Positions 1 through 8,438 of a DNA stretch of 64,000 nucleotides are shown piece after piece (position 1 is the stretch's first letter; each line of letters opens with the position of its first letter). Origin of the DNA: Mangrovicoccus sp. HB161399 (GTDB lineage Bacteria; Pseudomonadota; Alphaproteobacteria; Rhodobacterales; Rhodobacteraceae); assembly GCF_013184745.1 (NCBI RefSeq), contig NZ_JAATVU010000022.1:33807-97806 (forward strand), read 5' to 3'. The notes below the pieces were generated by a model. That model searched no databases. It saw only the letters and a list, made by a program, of their open reading frames with translations, and was not told the origin of the DNA. The position numbers were made by a program, and so were the translations under genes.

Positions 1-295
1 TGGCGACGGTGTTCAGCCCCTCCGTGGTATTGCGCAGGAACGATATCTCGGACGCCCGCGCCCCGATCAGGCGGGCGAGGGTGGGCCGCACGTTGCCTTC
101 GGCGAAGGCGTTCCGGCGGTCGACATGGCGGGGCCCGTCGAGATGCTGGTCGGCGATCTGCGCGTGCATCGCCGCGACGGCGCGGGTCGACAGCGGCCCG
201 ACGGAACAGGCGGCAAGGTAGGCGCGCTCCCGCGTGACAGGGAAGAGCGCGCGGCAGCCCTGCGGATCGAGGCGGGCCGGGGCGGGGGGCATCAT
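1..295 (-). CDS. Class V (PLP) aminotransferase family protein, N-terminal part
   Basis: The reading frame runs off the left edge, so only about 98 N-terminal residues are present. They read as the start of a fold-type I PLP enzyme of the class V aminotransferase / cysteine desulfurase / isopenicillin-N-epimerase superfamily: the segment FLRNTTEGLNTVA near residue 90 is the typical first cofactor-phosphate region of that group. Two adjacent ATG codons (295 and 292) are possible starts; the second overlaps the ridA stop codon, so the gene is translationally coupled as third gene of the dehydratase operon. The substrate cannot be told from this fragment, and the catalytic lysine lies outside the window. 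Selenocysteine-lyase-like or amino-acid epimerase activity are both possible. Confidence 0.7.
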   Translation of the reverse strand, partial: MMPPAPARLDPQGCRALFPVTRERAYLAACSVGPLSTRAVAAMHAQIADQHLDGPRHVDRRNAFAEGNVRPTLARLIGARASEISFLRNTTEGLNTVA

Positions 296-711
296 GGCTG
301 CGCTCCGTCCCCGGCGGGCTGCGCCAGCTGGAGGGCGATCGCATCGACCTCCACGAGGTAGCCGTGATGCAGCTCCTGCACCGGCACCACCGTGCGGGCG
401 GGCCGGGCGGGGCCCATCACCTCGGCATAGACCGCATCGAAGGCGGGCCAGTGCTCCACCCCGGCGATATAGGCGGTGACCCGCAGGAGGCTGTCCCGGC
501 TGCCGCCGTCGGCCCCGACGATGGCCAGCAGGTTTTCGAGGCATTGCCGGACCTGCGCCGCGAAGGGCGCGTCCGGGCCATGCGCTCCGTCCGGCTGCCG
601 CGGCAGCTGGCCCGAGACGAAGATCAGCGGCCCGCCCGGGCCGATCGTGCCATGGGCGTAGTGGCCCTGAGGGGCGGGGAGGCCGGGGGCCGTGACGGGC
701 TGCACGCTCAT
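292..711 (-). CDS. ridA: RidA/YjgF family enamine/imine deaminase
   Basis: 139 residues, the normal length of the RidA (YjgF/YER057c/UK114) family. Family features are visible: FVSGQLPR near residue 32, the QVRQCLENLLAIV helix, and the end region with RTVVPVQELHHGYLVEVDAIA, containing the conserved arginine that binds the carboxylate of reactive imines. RidA proteins hydrolyse 2-aminoacrylate and related enamines released by PLP dehydratases. That fits its position: its start overlaps the stop of the upstream dehydratase gene by four bases, and its own stop overlaps the start of the aminotransferase. It probably clears the enamine made by the dehydratase of the same operon. The specific role in this operon is inferred. 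Confidence 0.9.
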   Translation of the reverse strand: MSVQPVTAPGLPAPQGHYAHGTIGPGGPLIFVSGQLPRQPDGAHGPDAPFAAQVRQCLENLLAIVGADGGSRDSLLRVTAYIAGVEHWPAFDAVYAEVMGPARPARTVVPVQELHHGYLVEVDAIALQLAQPAGDGAQP

Positions 712-1700
712 GCCTCCGCCTCCCGGGCCTCGAGGACCAGCTGCGCGAACCGTGCCAGGTCGACATTGCCGCCGCTGAGGATGACGCCGACGCGCTTGCC
801 CTGCAGGTCTGCGGCGCGCTTCAGCACAGCCGCCGCGCCGAGGCAGCCGGTGGGTTCGACGTAGAGCTTCATCCGTTCGGCGAAGAAGCCCATCATCGCC
901 ACCAGCTCGGCGTCGCTGGCGGTCTCGATCCCGGCCACGGTCTGGCGGATCACCGGGAAGGTGCAGCGCCCGAGCGAGGTGACGATCGCGCCGTCGGCAA
1001 TGGAGCGCGGCACCGCGATCCCGACGATCTCGCCCTTGGCCAGCGACATCTGGCCGTCATTGCCCGCCTCCGGCTCGACGCCGAAGACCTGGCAGCCCGG
1101 CGCCATCGCCTGCGCGGCGATCCCGGCCCCGGCCAGCAGGCCGCCGCCGCCCAGCGGCACGAAGAGCGCGTCGAGCGGTCCGGTCTCCTCCAGCAGCTCC
1201 GCCGTCGCCGTGCCCTGTCCCGCGATCACGTCCGGATGGTCGAAGGGCGGGATCAGCGCAGCGCCGCGGCCGGCGGCCAGGGCGGCGCCGATCTCCTCGC
1301 GGGATTCCGTGTAGCGGTCGTATGACACGACCTCGGCGCCGTAGCCGCGGGTCGCCGCCACCTTCAGCGCCGGCGCGTCCTGCGGCATGACGATCGCCGC
1401 CGGGACGCCGGCCAGCTTCGCCGCATAGGCCAGCCCCTGGGCATGGTTGCCCGAGGAATAGGCGACCACGCCGCGGGCGCGGACCTCTGCGGGCAGCGAC
1501 AGCACCGCGTTCATCGCGCCGCGGAACTTGAAGGCGCCGCCGCGCTGGAAGGTCTCGCACTTGAAGAACACCTGCGCGCCGGCCAGGGCGTCGAAGCTGC
1601 GCGAGGTCAGAACCGGCGTGCGGTGGGCATGGGGGGCGAGCCGCTCCCGCGCCGCCAGGATGTCGGCGAAGGCGGGGGCTGGGGGGATGTCCTGTTGCAT
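708..1700 (-). CDS. Threonine/serine-type PLP dehydratase (fold type II)
   Basis: 330 residues of the threonine dehydratase / serine racemase / 3-hydroxyaspartate dehydratase family. Visible landmarks are GGAFKFRGA with the PLP lysine at about residue 58, YSSGNHAQG around residues 81-89, the phosphate-binding glycine loop LGGGGLLAG, and SGGNVDL near the C-terminus. There is no C-terminal ACT domain, so it is a short, catabolic-type, unregulated enzyme. The ATG at 1700 was chosen because homology starts just after it; a much longer upstream open frame is antisense to the LysR gene and is ignored. It heads an operon with ridA and a class V aminotransferase. The exact hydroxy-amino acid substrate is unknown. 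Confidence 0.85.
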   Translation of the reverse strand: MQQDIPPAPAFADILAARERLAPHAHRTPVLTSRSFDALAGAQVFFKCETFQRGGAFKFRGAMNAVLSLPAEVRARGVVAYSSGNHAQGLAYAAKLAGVPAAIVMPQDAPALKVAATRGYGAEVVSYDRYTESREEIGAALAAGRGAALIPPFDHPDVIAGQGTATAELLEETGPLDALFVPLGGGGLLAGAGIAAQAMAPGCQVFGVEPEAGNDGQMSLAKGEIVGIAVPRSIADGAIVTSLGRCTFPVIRQTVAGIETASDAELVAMMGFFAERMKLYVEPTGCLGAAAVLKRAADLQGKRVGVILSGGNVDLARFAQLVLEAREAEA

Positions 1701-1789
1701 GGCGGGCGGGCTCCTTGGGGCCGGGGGCTGCGTTCGGGCAAGCCCTACCGGCCGCGGGGACTTGCGTCCAAAGCCGTTTGGGCAAAAGG

Positions 1790-1808
1790 TCATGCCGAAA
1801 CGGCATGA
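1790..1808. promoter_or_regulatory. Inverted repeat, probable LysR operator
   Basis: TCATGCCG, three A residues, then CGGCATGA form a perfect 8-base inverted repeat in the 121-base gap between the divergent dehydratase operon and the LysR gene. It lies 14 bases before the LysR start codon. LysR proteins typically bind dyads in such divergent gaps, so this is the likely autoregulatory and activating site; the assignment is inferred. Confidence 0.6.
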
Positions 1809-1821
1809 GGCGCGGGACCCG

Positions 1822-2742
1822 ATGCATCTGGATTGGCTGGAAGATTTCCTCGCGCTGGCGAAGACCGGCAACTTTTCGCTGGCCGCCGAGGTCCGGAACA
1901 CCACGCAGCCGGCCTTCAGCCGCCGCATCCGCCGCCTGGAGGACTGGGTCGGCGAGACGCTGATCGACCGATCGAACCACCCGGTGCAGCTGACCGGCGC
2001 GGGCCGGAGCTTCCAGGCCGAAGCCGAGGCCGTCCTGGAACGGCTGGCCGCCGCCCGCGCCCGCGCCGCCCACGCGGCCCGGGCCGAGCGCGAGACGGTG
2101 CTGTTCGCCGCCACCCACATGCTGGCGACCGAGTTCTTCCCGGCCTGGCTGGAGCGCCTGCCGCCCGGCCGGGACAGGGCGCAGTCGCGGCTGAACTGCC
2201 ATTCCGTGCCGCGCTGCTTCGAGGAGCTAGCGGCGGGCCATGTCGACTTCATGCTCTGCCCGATCCCGCATGCGCCGCGCCGCGGGGCACGGGAATGGGA
2301 GCAGCATGACTACCTGGTGGCCGGCCGCGACCGGATGGTGCCGGTATCGGTGCCCGATGCCGCGGGCCGTCCGCAATTCGCCATCCGGCCGGACCCGCCA
2401 GCGCGGCTGCCCCTGCTGGCGCTGGCCGAAAGTTCGGTCCTGGGCAGCGCGGTCACGCACATGCTGGCTTCGCGCGGCGCGCAGGGCATGTTCGACATCG
2501 TGTTCGAAAGCCCCCTGAAGGAGGCGGTCCGCGCCATGGCGCTCAAGGGCCACGGGATTGCCTGGCTGCCGGAAAGCTCGGTCGCGCGCGAGCTGCAGCA
2601 GGGGGCGCTGGTCCCGGCCGGCGACGGCGGCTGGTCGGTCGGCTACGACATCCGCTGCTACCGCAAGGCGGGCGCGCTGACCGACGGCGCGGAGCGGTTC
2701 TGGCAGGCGGCGCAGCATGTCGCGGCCGGAGCGGGGGCCTGA
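1822..2742 (+). CDS. LysR-family transcriptional regulator
   Basis: 306 residues with the standard LysR layout: an N-terminal winged helix-turn-helix (residues ~3-60, containing LALAKTGNFSLAAEVRNTTQPAFSRRIRRLE) and a C-terminal ligand-binding domain. The ATG at 1822 places the HTH at the usual distance; an in-frame ATG at 1792 would add ten residues but falls inside the palindrome. The gene is transcribed away from the dehydratase-ridA-aminotransferase operon, the classic arrangement for a LysR activator of that operon. It ends 22 bases before the convergent methyltransferase gene. The co-inducer is unknown; an amino acid substrate of the operon is a reasonable guess. Confidence 0.9.
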   Translation: MHLDWLEDFLALAKTGNFSLAAEVRNTTQPAFSRRIRRLEDWVGETLIDRSNHPVQLTGAGRSFQAEAEAVLERLAAARARAAHAARAERETVLFAATHMLATEFFPAWLERLPPGRDRAQSRLNCHSVPRCFEELAAGHVDFMLCPIPHAPRRGAREWEQHDYLVAGRDRMVPVSVPDAAGRPQFAIRPDPPARLPLLALAESSVLGSAVTHMLASRGAQGMFDIVFESPLKEAVRAMALKGHGIAWLPESSVARELQQGALVPAGDGGWSVGYDIRCYRKAGALTDGAERFWQAAQHVAAGAGA

Positions 2743-2763
2743 CCGGACGGTGCCGCGGACGCC

Positions 2764-3591
2764 TCAGGGCCGCCGGCAGAGGATCTGCACCGGGTGGGTC
2801 CGGCCTTCCGCGATGTTGCGCGCGGCGTTGCGGATGATCTCGGGCGCCTGCGGGCCGATCAGCACATGCGTGCCGAAGGGCGGCAGGCCGCCGCTCTCGT
2901 CTAGCGCGATCGCGGCATTGTAGGCCTCGAGGTATTTCGCGCCGGTTCCGGTCACCTCGTCCACCTCGAACCCGGCCGCTTCCAGCGCCGCCACCGTGTC
3001 GCCGGGCCGCATCAGATGGGCGCCGCTGCCGTCCTTTGACCAGGGCAGCGGATGGTGCGGCGGGCCGCCCTCGCCAAGGCCGTGCTCGGTCAGGGCGAAG
3101 AAGCCGCCGGGCTTCAGCACGCGGAACGCCTCGCGGAAGAAGGCGCCGCGGTCGGGCACGTTCATCGTCACGTGCTGGGCATAGCCGCCGTCGAACGTGC
3201 CGTCGCCGAAGGGCAGGGCCTGTCCGTCGCCGAGCCGGACCGCGACTGCGCCCTCCATTCCGACTAGCGCCGTCAGCCGGTTGGCGGCCTCCACGAAGGG
3301 GGCGGTGATGTCGATGCCGTCGACATGGCAGCCGAAGCGGCCGGCCATGTAGCGGGCCGGGCCGCCCAGTCCGCAGCCGATGTCGATCAGCCGGTCGCCG
3401 CGGCGCACCGGCAGGGCATCGGCGAGGTCCCGGGTCGCGGGAAAGCCGCGGGCATGGAAATGGTCGATCGGCGCGAGCTGCTCGACCGTGACGCCCGCCG
3501 GATCGATCTCGGCCGCCTCCATTGCGGCCAGGATCCGGGCGAAGACGTCGCCGGTCGCCCAGTGATCGGAAATCGGTTGCGTGGCTGCCAT
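2764..3591 (-). CDS. SAM-dependent class I methyltransferase
   Basis: 275 residues. Motif I of the Rossmann-like methyltransferase fold is clear (LIDIGCGLGGPARYMA, about residues 68-83), followed by the acidic GIDIT segment, DGQALPFGDGTFD, and the post-motif FREAFRVLKPGGFFALTEHG. This pattern is that of the UbiE/sterol or small-molecule methyltransferase group. The start at 3591 is preceded by a G-rich ribosome binding site. The gene stands alone, 91 bases downstream of the DUF1203 gene on the same strand and convergent with LysR. Substrate unknown. Confidence 0.8.
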   Translation of the reverse strand: MAATQPISDHWATGDVFARILAAMEAAEIDPAGVTVEQLAPIDHFHARGFPATRDLADALPVRRGDRLIDIGCGLGGPARYMAGRFGCHVDGIDITAPFVEAANRLTALVGMEGAVAVRLGDGQALPFGDGTFDGGYAQHVTMNVPDRGAFFREAFRVLKPGGFFALTEHGLGEGGPPHHPLPWSKDGSGAHLMRPGDTVAALEAAGFEVDEVTGTGAKYLEAYNAAIALDESGGLPPFGTHVLIGPQAPEIIRNAARNIAEGRTHPVQILCRRP

Positions 3592-3682
3592 CTCCTGTCC
3601 CCCCTTGGCGCTGCAGGCGGATGCTAGCACGGATCGGCCCGCCGCGGGTCCGGCGAATGCCGTCTGCGCCGCGGGCGCGGGG

Positions 3683-4150
3683 TCAGGCGCGCTCGGCCCG
3701 CGCGGCGAAGCAGCCTGGCCGGGCGAAATGCAGATGCGCATAGGCCGCGGCAGGATCGGCAAGCATCCTGCGAAGCGCCGCGTCGAGGTCTCTGCCCTCG
3801 ACGACATCGGCATCGGCCATCATGCCGTCGCGGTCGAACAGGCGCACCGAGATCAGCCGGCTCCGCAGGACTTCGGGGATCTCGTCCGGCGCCGGGCGGG
3901 CCTGCCGGGCGCCGCGGCTGACGAAGATCGCGTGGCAGGAGCGGTAGGGCGATGCGGCCGGCTGGTGCTCGTAGTTCAGCAGCAGCACGGTGCCGCCGGC
4001 GGGGACATCGGCGAGGCTGACCCGGCAGGGGGTGCCCGGGCAGTCGGCGACCTCCATCCGGCGGATGTTCCGCGCGCCGAGTTCGGCATCGGACAGGTCG
4101 AATAGCGGGGCGAAGGGCTCCGGGGCAAGGGCGTGTATCTGGTAGGCCAT
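3683..4150 (-). CDS. DUF1203 family protein
   Basis: 155 residues matching the small cytoplasmic DUF1203 family: it begins YQIHALAPEPFAPLFDLSD, has a central cysteine-containing DCPGTPCRVSL segment, a LLNYEHQPAASPYRSCHAIFV core and ends with HLHFARPGCFAARA. The family has no established function; members are scattered through proteobacteria and are usually encoded alone, as here. The conserved cysteine and histidine in SPYRSCHAIF and HLHFARPGC are the obvious candidate functional residues. Confidence 0.75.
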   Translation of the reverse strand: MAYQIHALAPEPFAPLFDLSDAELGARNIRRMEVADCPGTPCRVSLADVPAGGTVLLLNYEHQPAASPYRSCHAIFVSRGARQARPAPDEIPEVLRSRLISVRLFDRDGMMADADVVEGRDLDAALRRMLADPAAAYAHLHFARPGCFAARAERA

Positions 4151-4682
4151 CGGCGGTCTCCGGTGTTGCGGACGGGCCGATCATGCGCCCTGCCGCTGGC
4201 GGGGCGACCCGTTTCCCGCGCAAAGCAGCGGCGCGCCGCCTGGCGCGGGGCGGCAGGGCACGGCCGGCCGGGCGCAAGGCGCGCGCGCTGCAGGGGAGCC
4301 GGGACGCGGCGGCGGTCCCCGGCGGCGGCGGAACCGGATCGCAGCCCGCCCCGCCGACGGGGCCTGCCTCAGCGGGACGGGCGGCCCTGGCCTCCGGATG
4401 ATGCCGGTTCCCGGCCCCTGTGCTCGGGCAATGCATGCGACAGGGGCCGGGGCTTGCGCCGGACAACCGGTGCTGCGGGCCCGACCGCCTCCGGAGCACG
4501 TTCTCCTGCCGGCCGCCGATGGTCCGGTCTCGGCGCCGAAGGGGCTGGAGGCGCGCGGCGGTTCGCGGCATGTCCGTGCCTGTCCCGCCGGTCGCTGACA
4601 TGGGGGCCGGGCCATGGGGCAGGGGGCGCGGGAAAGCACGCGGTCCGGCCCGTTCTCCTGCGCCGCGCAGAGGGGGCGCTGC
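4151..4682. other. Gap without recognisable gene
   Basis: 532 bases between the DUF1203 gene and the unknown 145-residue protein. Open frames occur on both strands, as expected at this GC content, but none gives a recognisable protein, sensible ribosome binding site or family-like composition. Nothing else was identified. Confidence 0.5.
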
Positions 4683-5120
4683 CTAGAGGACGATGTCGCC
4701 CGGCAGGCTGGCGGCGAGGTCCAGCCAGGCGGCGCGCAGATCGGCGAAGGCGAGATCTTCGGTCTCGATCCAGGCGGTGGCCGACGTCTCTTCGCCGCCC
4801 GAAAGATAGGCAAGTTCGATGCCGAGGCTGTCGGGCTCCCCGTCCGGGCCGCCGTCGGCGAAGGAGAGCGTGACCGCAACCGGCTCGATCCCGGTTCCGC
4901 TGCCGCCGCCGAAGATCAGCGCGTCGGTCTCCGGCGCGGCGAGCGCTGCCAGGATTGCCCGTGCCCAGCCGGGCGGTGCGCCCGCGGCCTGATATGTCAC
5001 CTCTGCGCCGCTTCCCGCTGCGACAGCGCTGAGGGAAACGTCGAACTGGCCGGGGGACAGGGTGCCCCAACTCCAGCTCAGCACCTCGATCTGGCCGCCG
5101 CCGGTCTTCGCGTCTTCCAT
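4683..5120 (-). CDS. Hypothetical acidic protein
   Basis: 145 residues, not recognised. It is acidic and soluble, with no signal peptide and no cysteine. It starts MEDAKTGGGQIEVLSWSWG and carries TLSPGQFDVSLSAVAAG and a GGGSGTG turn. The opening resembles the type VI secretion Hcp1 / beta-barrel tube proteins (short strands, a conserved S-W-G near residue 18), but the rest is too divergent to assign. The codon pattern looks genuinely coding (strong G/C third positions, few rare codons), and a GGAGGAC ribosome binding site lies just upstream of the ATG. It stands alone, with no T6SS genes in the window. Function unknown. Confidence 0.55.
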   Translation of the reverse strand: MEDAKTGGGQIEVLSWSWGTLSPGQFDVSLSAVAAGSGAEVTYQAAGAPPGWARAILAALAAPETDALIFGGGSGTGIEPVAVTLSFADGGPDGEPDSLGIELAYLSGGEETSATAWIETEDLAFADLRAAWLDLAASLPGDIVL

Positions 5121-6139
5121 TGGATGTCCTCCTTGCAGAGCCGCCCATCCCCGGACCCGCGGCCGCAGGATAGCACAGGGCGGCCGGCCTGTCCCGCAGC
5201 GGCCCCCGTGTTTCCGCCGCCTGGCGTGCAGGCCGGTGCGGAGCCTGCAGCGTCCCGGGCGCGGCCAAGCTGCGCGGGGCGCAGAGCATGGCGATGCGCA
5301 GAGCTGCTGCCCCGGACCCGCCGGACGCCGCGCCGGTCTGCGCCTTCCCGGGCAGCGACGCGGTTCCGGCGGTCGGGGCGATCCTGCCGGTTCCGGCAGC
5401 ACTCCGGTCCGCGTCGCGCGCAAGGGGGGGCAGGGCGCCGGGTTTTTCCCGGTCAGGGCGGCAATGGCGGGATCGTGGGATGTGGCGCCGGCGTCCGGAC
5501 CCTCGGCCGTCGCCTGGATCCCAGTCGGCAGGCGAGGCTGGTCCGGACTTCAGCTGCAGCGGCGCAGAAAATCGACACGCCGCTCCCTGCCGCCCGAGTC
5601 CGCCGTGCCGATTTTCTGCACCGCGGGCGCGTGCCTGTCCCGGCCAGGATGGGGCGTCGGCCCGGCCGGGACGGACCGGAACGCCGGTGGGGCGGGCGAC
5701 TGCCCGGGCTTGGCGGGGATTGCCCGGGCGCGAGGCTGTCTGCGCCCGCCGAAGGTTATGACTGGGCGCGCGTCGCAGCCGAGGGTGGCTTCGAAGGCGA
5801 TCAGAGCATCCGCGGGCAGAGACGCGGCCCGGCCTGGGCGATGTGTGCGGCAGTGCCTGCTGTGCACATTGCCAAAGCCGGTGATGGTCCGTGCCATGGC
5901 AATGGCGCCTGCCCATGCCGCGCGGGCTGGCGGCGGCCCGGGCAACCGTTCGGGCCGAAGGCGGAGCGGGGCGGGCCGTTGCGACCATGCGGGCCCGCGA
6001 GCCCGGAGCGCTTGCCATCGTGCAAGTCCCGCTGGCGGGGGAGGCGGCGAGATCGCCCATTGCCGCGGTGCCGCGTTCTCGGGCAGGCTGGCGGCCGGGC
6101 CGGACGCCGGAGGGGCGGCCGGATCGCGACGGAGGTCCC
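5121..6139. other. 1-kb gap without recognisable gene
   Basis: Long for this dense window. Neither strand gives a recognisable protein. Its only distinct structure is the inverted repeat listed at 5564-5619. The last bases hold the GGAGG ribosome binding site (6131-6135) of the oxidoreductase gene. It may be a decayed gene or an RNA locus. Confidence 0.5.
5564..5619. repeat. 15-base inverted repeat in gap
   Basis: GCAGAAAATCGACAC at 5564-5578 and GTGCCGATTTTCTGC at 5605-5619 are complementary at 14 of 15 positions, separated by 26 bases. The A/T-rich arms stand out against the GC-rich surroundings. It could be an RNA hairpin, a bidirectional terminator, or paired protein-binding sites. Confidence 0.7.
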
Positions 6140-7168
6140 ATGCCCCAGCCCCTGAAATTCGCCGCCATCGGCATCGATCACGGCCATATCTTCGGCATGG
6201 CCGATGGCATGCTGGCCGCCGGGGCGGAGTTCGCCGGCTGGTGGAGCGCGGCGGACTCGCCGCAGCAGGCGCAGATGCGGGCGCGCTTTCCGGACGTCCT
6301 GCAGGCGACCGAAATGGAGCAGCTGCTGGACGATCCGTCGATCGCGCTGGTGCTGACCGCCTCGGTGCCGGATCTGCGCGCCGAACACGCGATCCTGGCG
6401 ATGGAGGCCGGGAAGGACGTCATGGCCGACAAGCCCGGCTGCACCAGCAGGGCGCAGCTGGACGCGCTGCGCGGTTGCGTGGCGCGGACCGGGCGGATCT
6501 GGTCGGTGAATTTCTCGGAGCGCCTCCGCGTGGCCTCCGCCGCCAAGGCGGGCGAGCTGGTGCAGGCGGGCGCGATCGGCGAGGTGGTGAACATCGTCGG
6601 CCTGGGGCCGCACCGGCTGCGCGCGGCGACCCGGCCGGACTGGTTCTTCGAGCGCCCGCGCTACGGCGGCATCCTCGTCGACATCGCCGCGCACCAGATC
6701 GACCAGTTCCTGCATTTCACCGGATCGGCCACGGCGGAGGTCACCATGGCCAGCGTGGCGAACCGCAGCTGCCCGGAGCATCCCGGCCTGCAGGATTTCG
6801 GCGAGCTGGCGCTGCGAAGCGGCCATGCGACGGGCTATGCGCGGGTCGACTGGCTGACGCCGGACGGCCTGCCTGTCTGGGGCGACGGGCGGCTGACCAT
6901 CCTCGGCACCGAAGGCTATGTCGAGCTGCGCAAGTACATCGATCTGGGCCACGGTACTCAGGGCGACAACCTGTTCCTGGTGACGCGGGACCGCTGCGAG
7001 CGGGTCGATTGCCGCGGCACGGAGCTGCCCTATTCCGCCGCGCTGATCGCGGATATCCGCGACCGCAGCGAGACCGCGATGTCCCAGGCCCATGCCTTCG
7101 AGGTCACCACGCTGGCGCTGGAGGCGCAGGCCCTTGCCGAGAAGGGCACGCGCTGGGAGGGCGCCTGA
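6140..7168 (+). CDS. Gfo/Idh/MocA-family oxidoreductase
   Basis: 342 residues. The N-terminal Rossmann segment (AAIGIDHGHIFGMADGML, residues 7-24) and the VMADKPGCTS motif near residue 95, equivalent to the family EKP motif with its catalytic lysine, place it in the Gfo/Idh/MocA group. A C-terminal alpha/beta domain follows with GGILVDIAAHQIDQF, carrying the usual catalytic histidine. The glycine-rich loop is atypical (IGIDHGH instead of GxGxxG), as in a sub-branch of the family. The start is supported by GGAGG at 6131. Such enzymes oxidise sugars, inositols or similar polyols with NAD(P). The substrate is not evident, and no sugar transporter lies nearby. Confidence 0.85.
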   Translation: MPQPLKFAAIGIDHGHIFGMADGMLAAGAEFAGWWSAADSPQQAQMRARFPDVLQATEMEQLLDDPSIALVLTASVPDLRAEHAILAMEAGKDVMADKPGCTSRAQLDALRGCVARTGRIWSVNFSERLRVASAAKAGELVQAGAIGEVVNIVGLGPHRLRAATRPDWFFERPRYGGILVDIAAHQIDQFLHFTGSATAEVTMASVANRSCPEHPGLQDFGELALRSGHATGYARVDWLTPDGLPVWGDGRLTILGTEGYVELRKYIDLGHGTQGDNLFLVTRDRCERVDCRGTELPYSAALIADIRDRSETAMSQAHAFEVTTLALEAQALAEKGTRWEGA

Positions 7169-7183
7169 GCGGCGCCCGCGGGA

Positions 7184-7972
7184 TCAGTCGACGAAGGCCT
7201 TCTCGACCACGTATTCGGCGGGCTTGCTGTTGGCGCCCTCTTCCAGCCCTGCCGCCTCGCAAAGCCCCATGATGTCCTTGTTGAGCGCGAGGTTGCCGCA
7301 GACCATCACCCGGTCCTCCGCCGGGGTCCATGCGGGCAGGCCGAGCCGCGAGAACACCTCGCCCGTGCGGATATGGTCGCTGATCCGCCCCGTCACGGGA
7401 GACGGATCGCGGGTGGTCGTCGGGTAGTAGGACAGCTTGTCCCCCACCAGCTCGCCGATCAGCGGGTCTTCGGGCAGGTCGGAGACGATCTTCGCGCCGT
7501 AGGCCAGCTCGGAGGCATGGCGGCAGGTATGGGCCAGCACCACCCGGTCGAAGCGCTCCCAGGTCTCGGGATCGCGCAGGATCGAGGCGAAGGGCGCGAC
7601 GCCGGTGCCGGTGGCCACCAGCCACAGCCGCTTGCCCGGCAGCAGCGCGTCATGTACCAGCGTGCCGACGGGCTTCGGCCGCAGGATGATCTGGTCGCCG
7701 GCCTCGATCTTCTGCAGGCGGGAGGTCAGCGGCCCGTCCGGCACCTTGATCGAGTAGAATTCCAGCTCGTCGTCCCAGGACGGCGAGGCGATCGAATAGG
7801 CGCGCAGCAGCGGCTTGCCGTCGTCCTTCAGCAGCCCGATCATCGCGAATTCTCCGGAGCGGAAGCGCAGCGACCGCGGCCGCGTCACGCGGAAGGAAAA
7901 CAGCGTGTCGCTCCAATGCGTCACGGCGGTCACGGTCTGGGCATCGGGCAGGGTGCGTTGGGCAATCGTCAT
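7184..7972 (-). CDS. fpr: Ferredoxin--NADP+ reductase
   Basis: 262 residues of the bacterial Fpr type. The FAD-binding domain has RAYSIASPSWDDELEFYSIKV (RxYS motif at about residues 57-60), followed by an NADP domain with LVATGTGVAPFASILRDP and VMVCGNLALNKDIM, and the family-typical ending YVVEKAFVD. It moves electrons between NADPH and ferredoxin or flavodoxin. The start codon overlaps the stop of the 7Fe-ferredoxin gene by one base, so the two proteins are very probably redox partners. Both face the AprA-like island across a 125-base promoter gap and could supply its electrons; that link is inferred. Confidence 0.93.
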   Translation of the reverse strand: MTIAQRTLPDAQTVTAVTHWSDTLFSFRVTRPRSLRFRSGEFAMIGLLKDDGKPLLRAYSIASPSWDDELEFYSIKVPDGPLTSRLQKIEAGDQIILRPKPVGTLVHDALLPGKRLWLVATGTGVAPFASILRDPETWERFDRVVLAHTCRHASELAYGAKIVSDLPEDPLIGELVGDKLSYYPTTTRDPSPVTGRISDHIRTGEVFSRLGLPAWTPAEDRVMVCGNLALNKDIMGLCEAAGLEEGANSKPAEYVVEKAFVD

Positions 7973-8313
7973 CAGGCGGCTTCCTGTGCGGGTTTCTCGG
8001 AGAAGATTCGGTCGAGCTTGCCGTCCTGGCCGTCGAGTTCGGCAGCTTCGGGCAGCGGGTCCTTCGATTCGGTGATCACCGGCCAGAGCTCGGCGTATTT
8101 CCCGTTCATCGCGATCCAGGCCTCCAGGCCGGGCTCGGTGTCGGGGCGGATCGCGTCGGCAGGGCATTCCGGCTCGCAGACGCCGCAGTCGATGCATTCG
8201 TCGGGATGGATCACCAGCATGTTCTCGCCCTCGTAGAAGCAGTCCACGGGGCAGACATCGACGCAATCGGTGTATTTGCAGCCGATGCAGTTGTCGGTCA
8301 CGACATAGGTCAT
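7972..8313 (-). CDS. fdxA: 7Fe ferredoxin, FdxA type
   Basis: 113 residues with the FdxA pattern: [20 protein letters not shown] then CPVDCF for the first cluster (3Fe-4S type, with an extra cysteine pair), and [12 protein letters not shown] for a [4Fe-4S] cluster at residues ~39-50, followed by a long acidic C-terminal tail. It is a low-potential electron carrier. It is directly upstream of and coupled to the NADPH-ferredoxin reductase gene. The ATG at 8313 puts the first cysteine at residue 9, as in characterised FdxA proteins. The divergent neighbour is the DUF971 gene that begins the plus-strand island. Confidence 0.93.
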   Translation of the reverse strand: MTYVVTDNCIGCKYTDCVDVCPVDCFYEGENMLVIHPDECIDCGVCEPECPADAIRPDTEPGLEAWIAMNGKYAELWPVITESKDPLPEAAELDGQDGKLDRIFSEKPAQEAA

Positions 8314-8438
8314 TCGGGGTCCTCGCTGTTCGCTTGCCCCAGTCATGCCGCCGCGGCGCGGCATCCGTCCGTAAAGGAATTGCTATTTCGGCGACTCATC
8401 TTCCGGGCAGGCTGGAGGGGCGAACAGAAAGGACCCCC

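Noticed and set aside
1..1700. Beta-hydroxyaspartate cycle genes
   Set aside because: The class V fragment is not of the aspartate-glyoxylate aminotransferase type, no aldolase or iminosuccinate reductase gene is present, and the regulator is LysR, not IclR.
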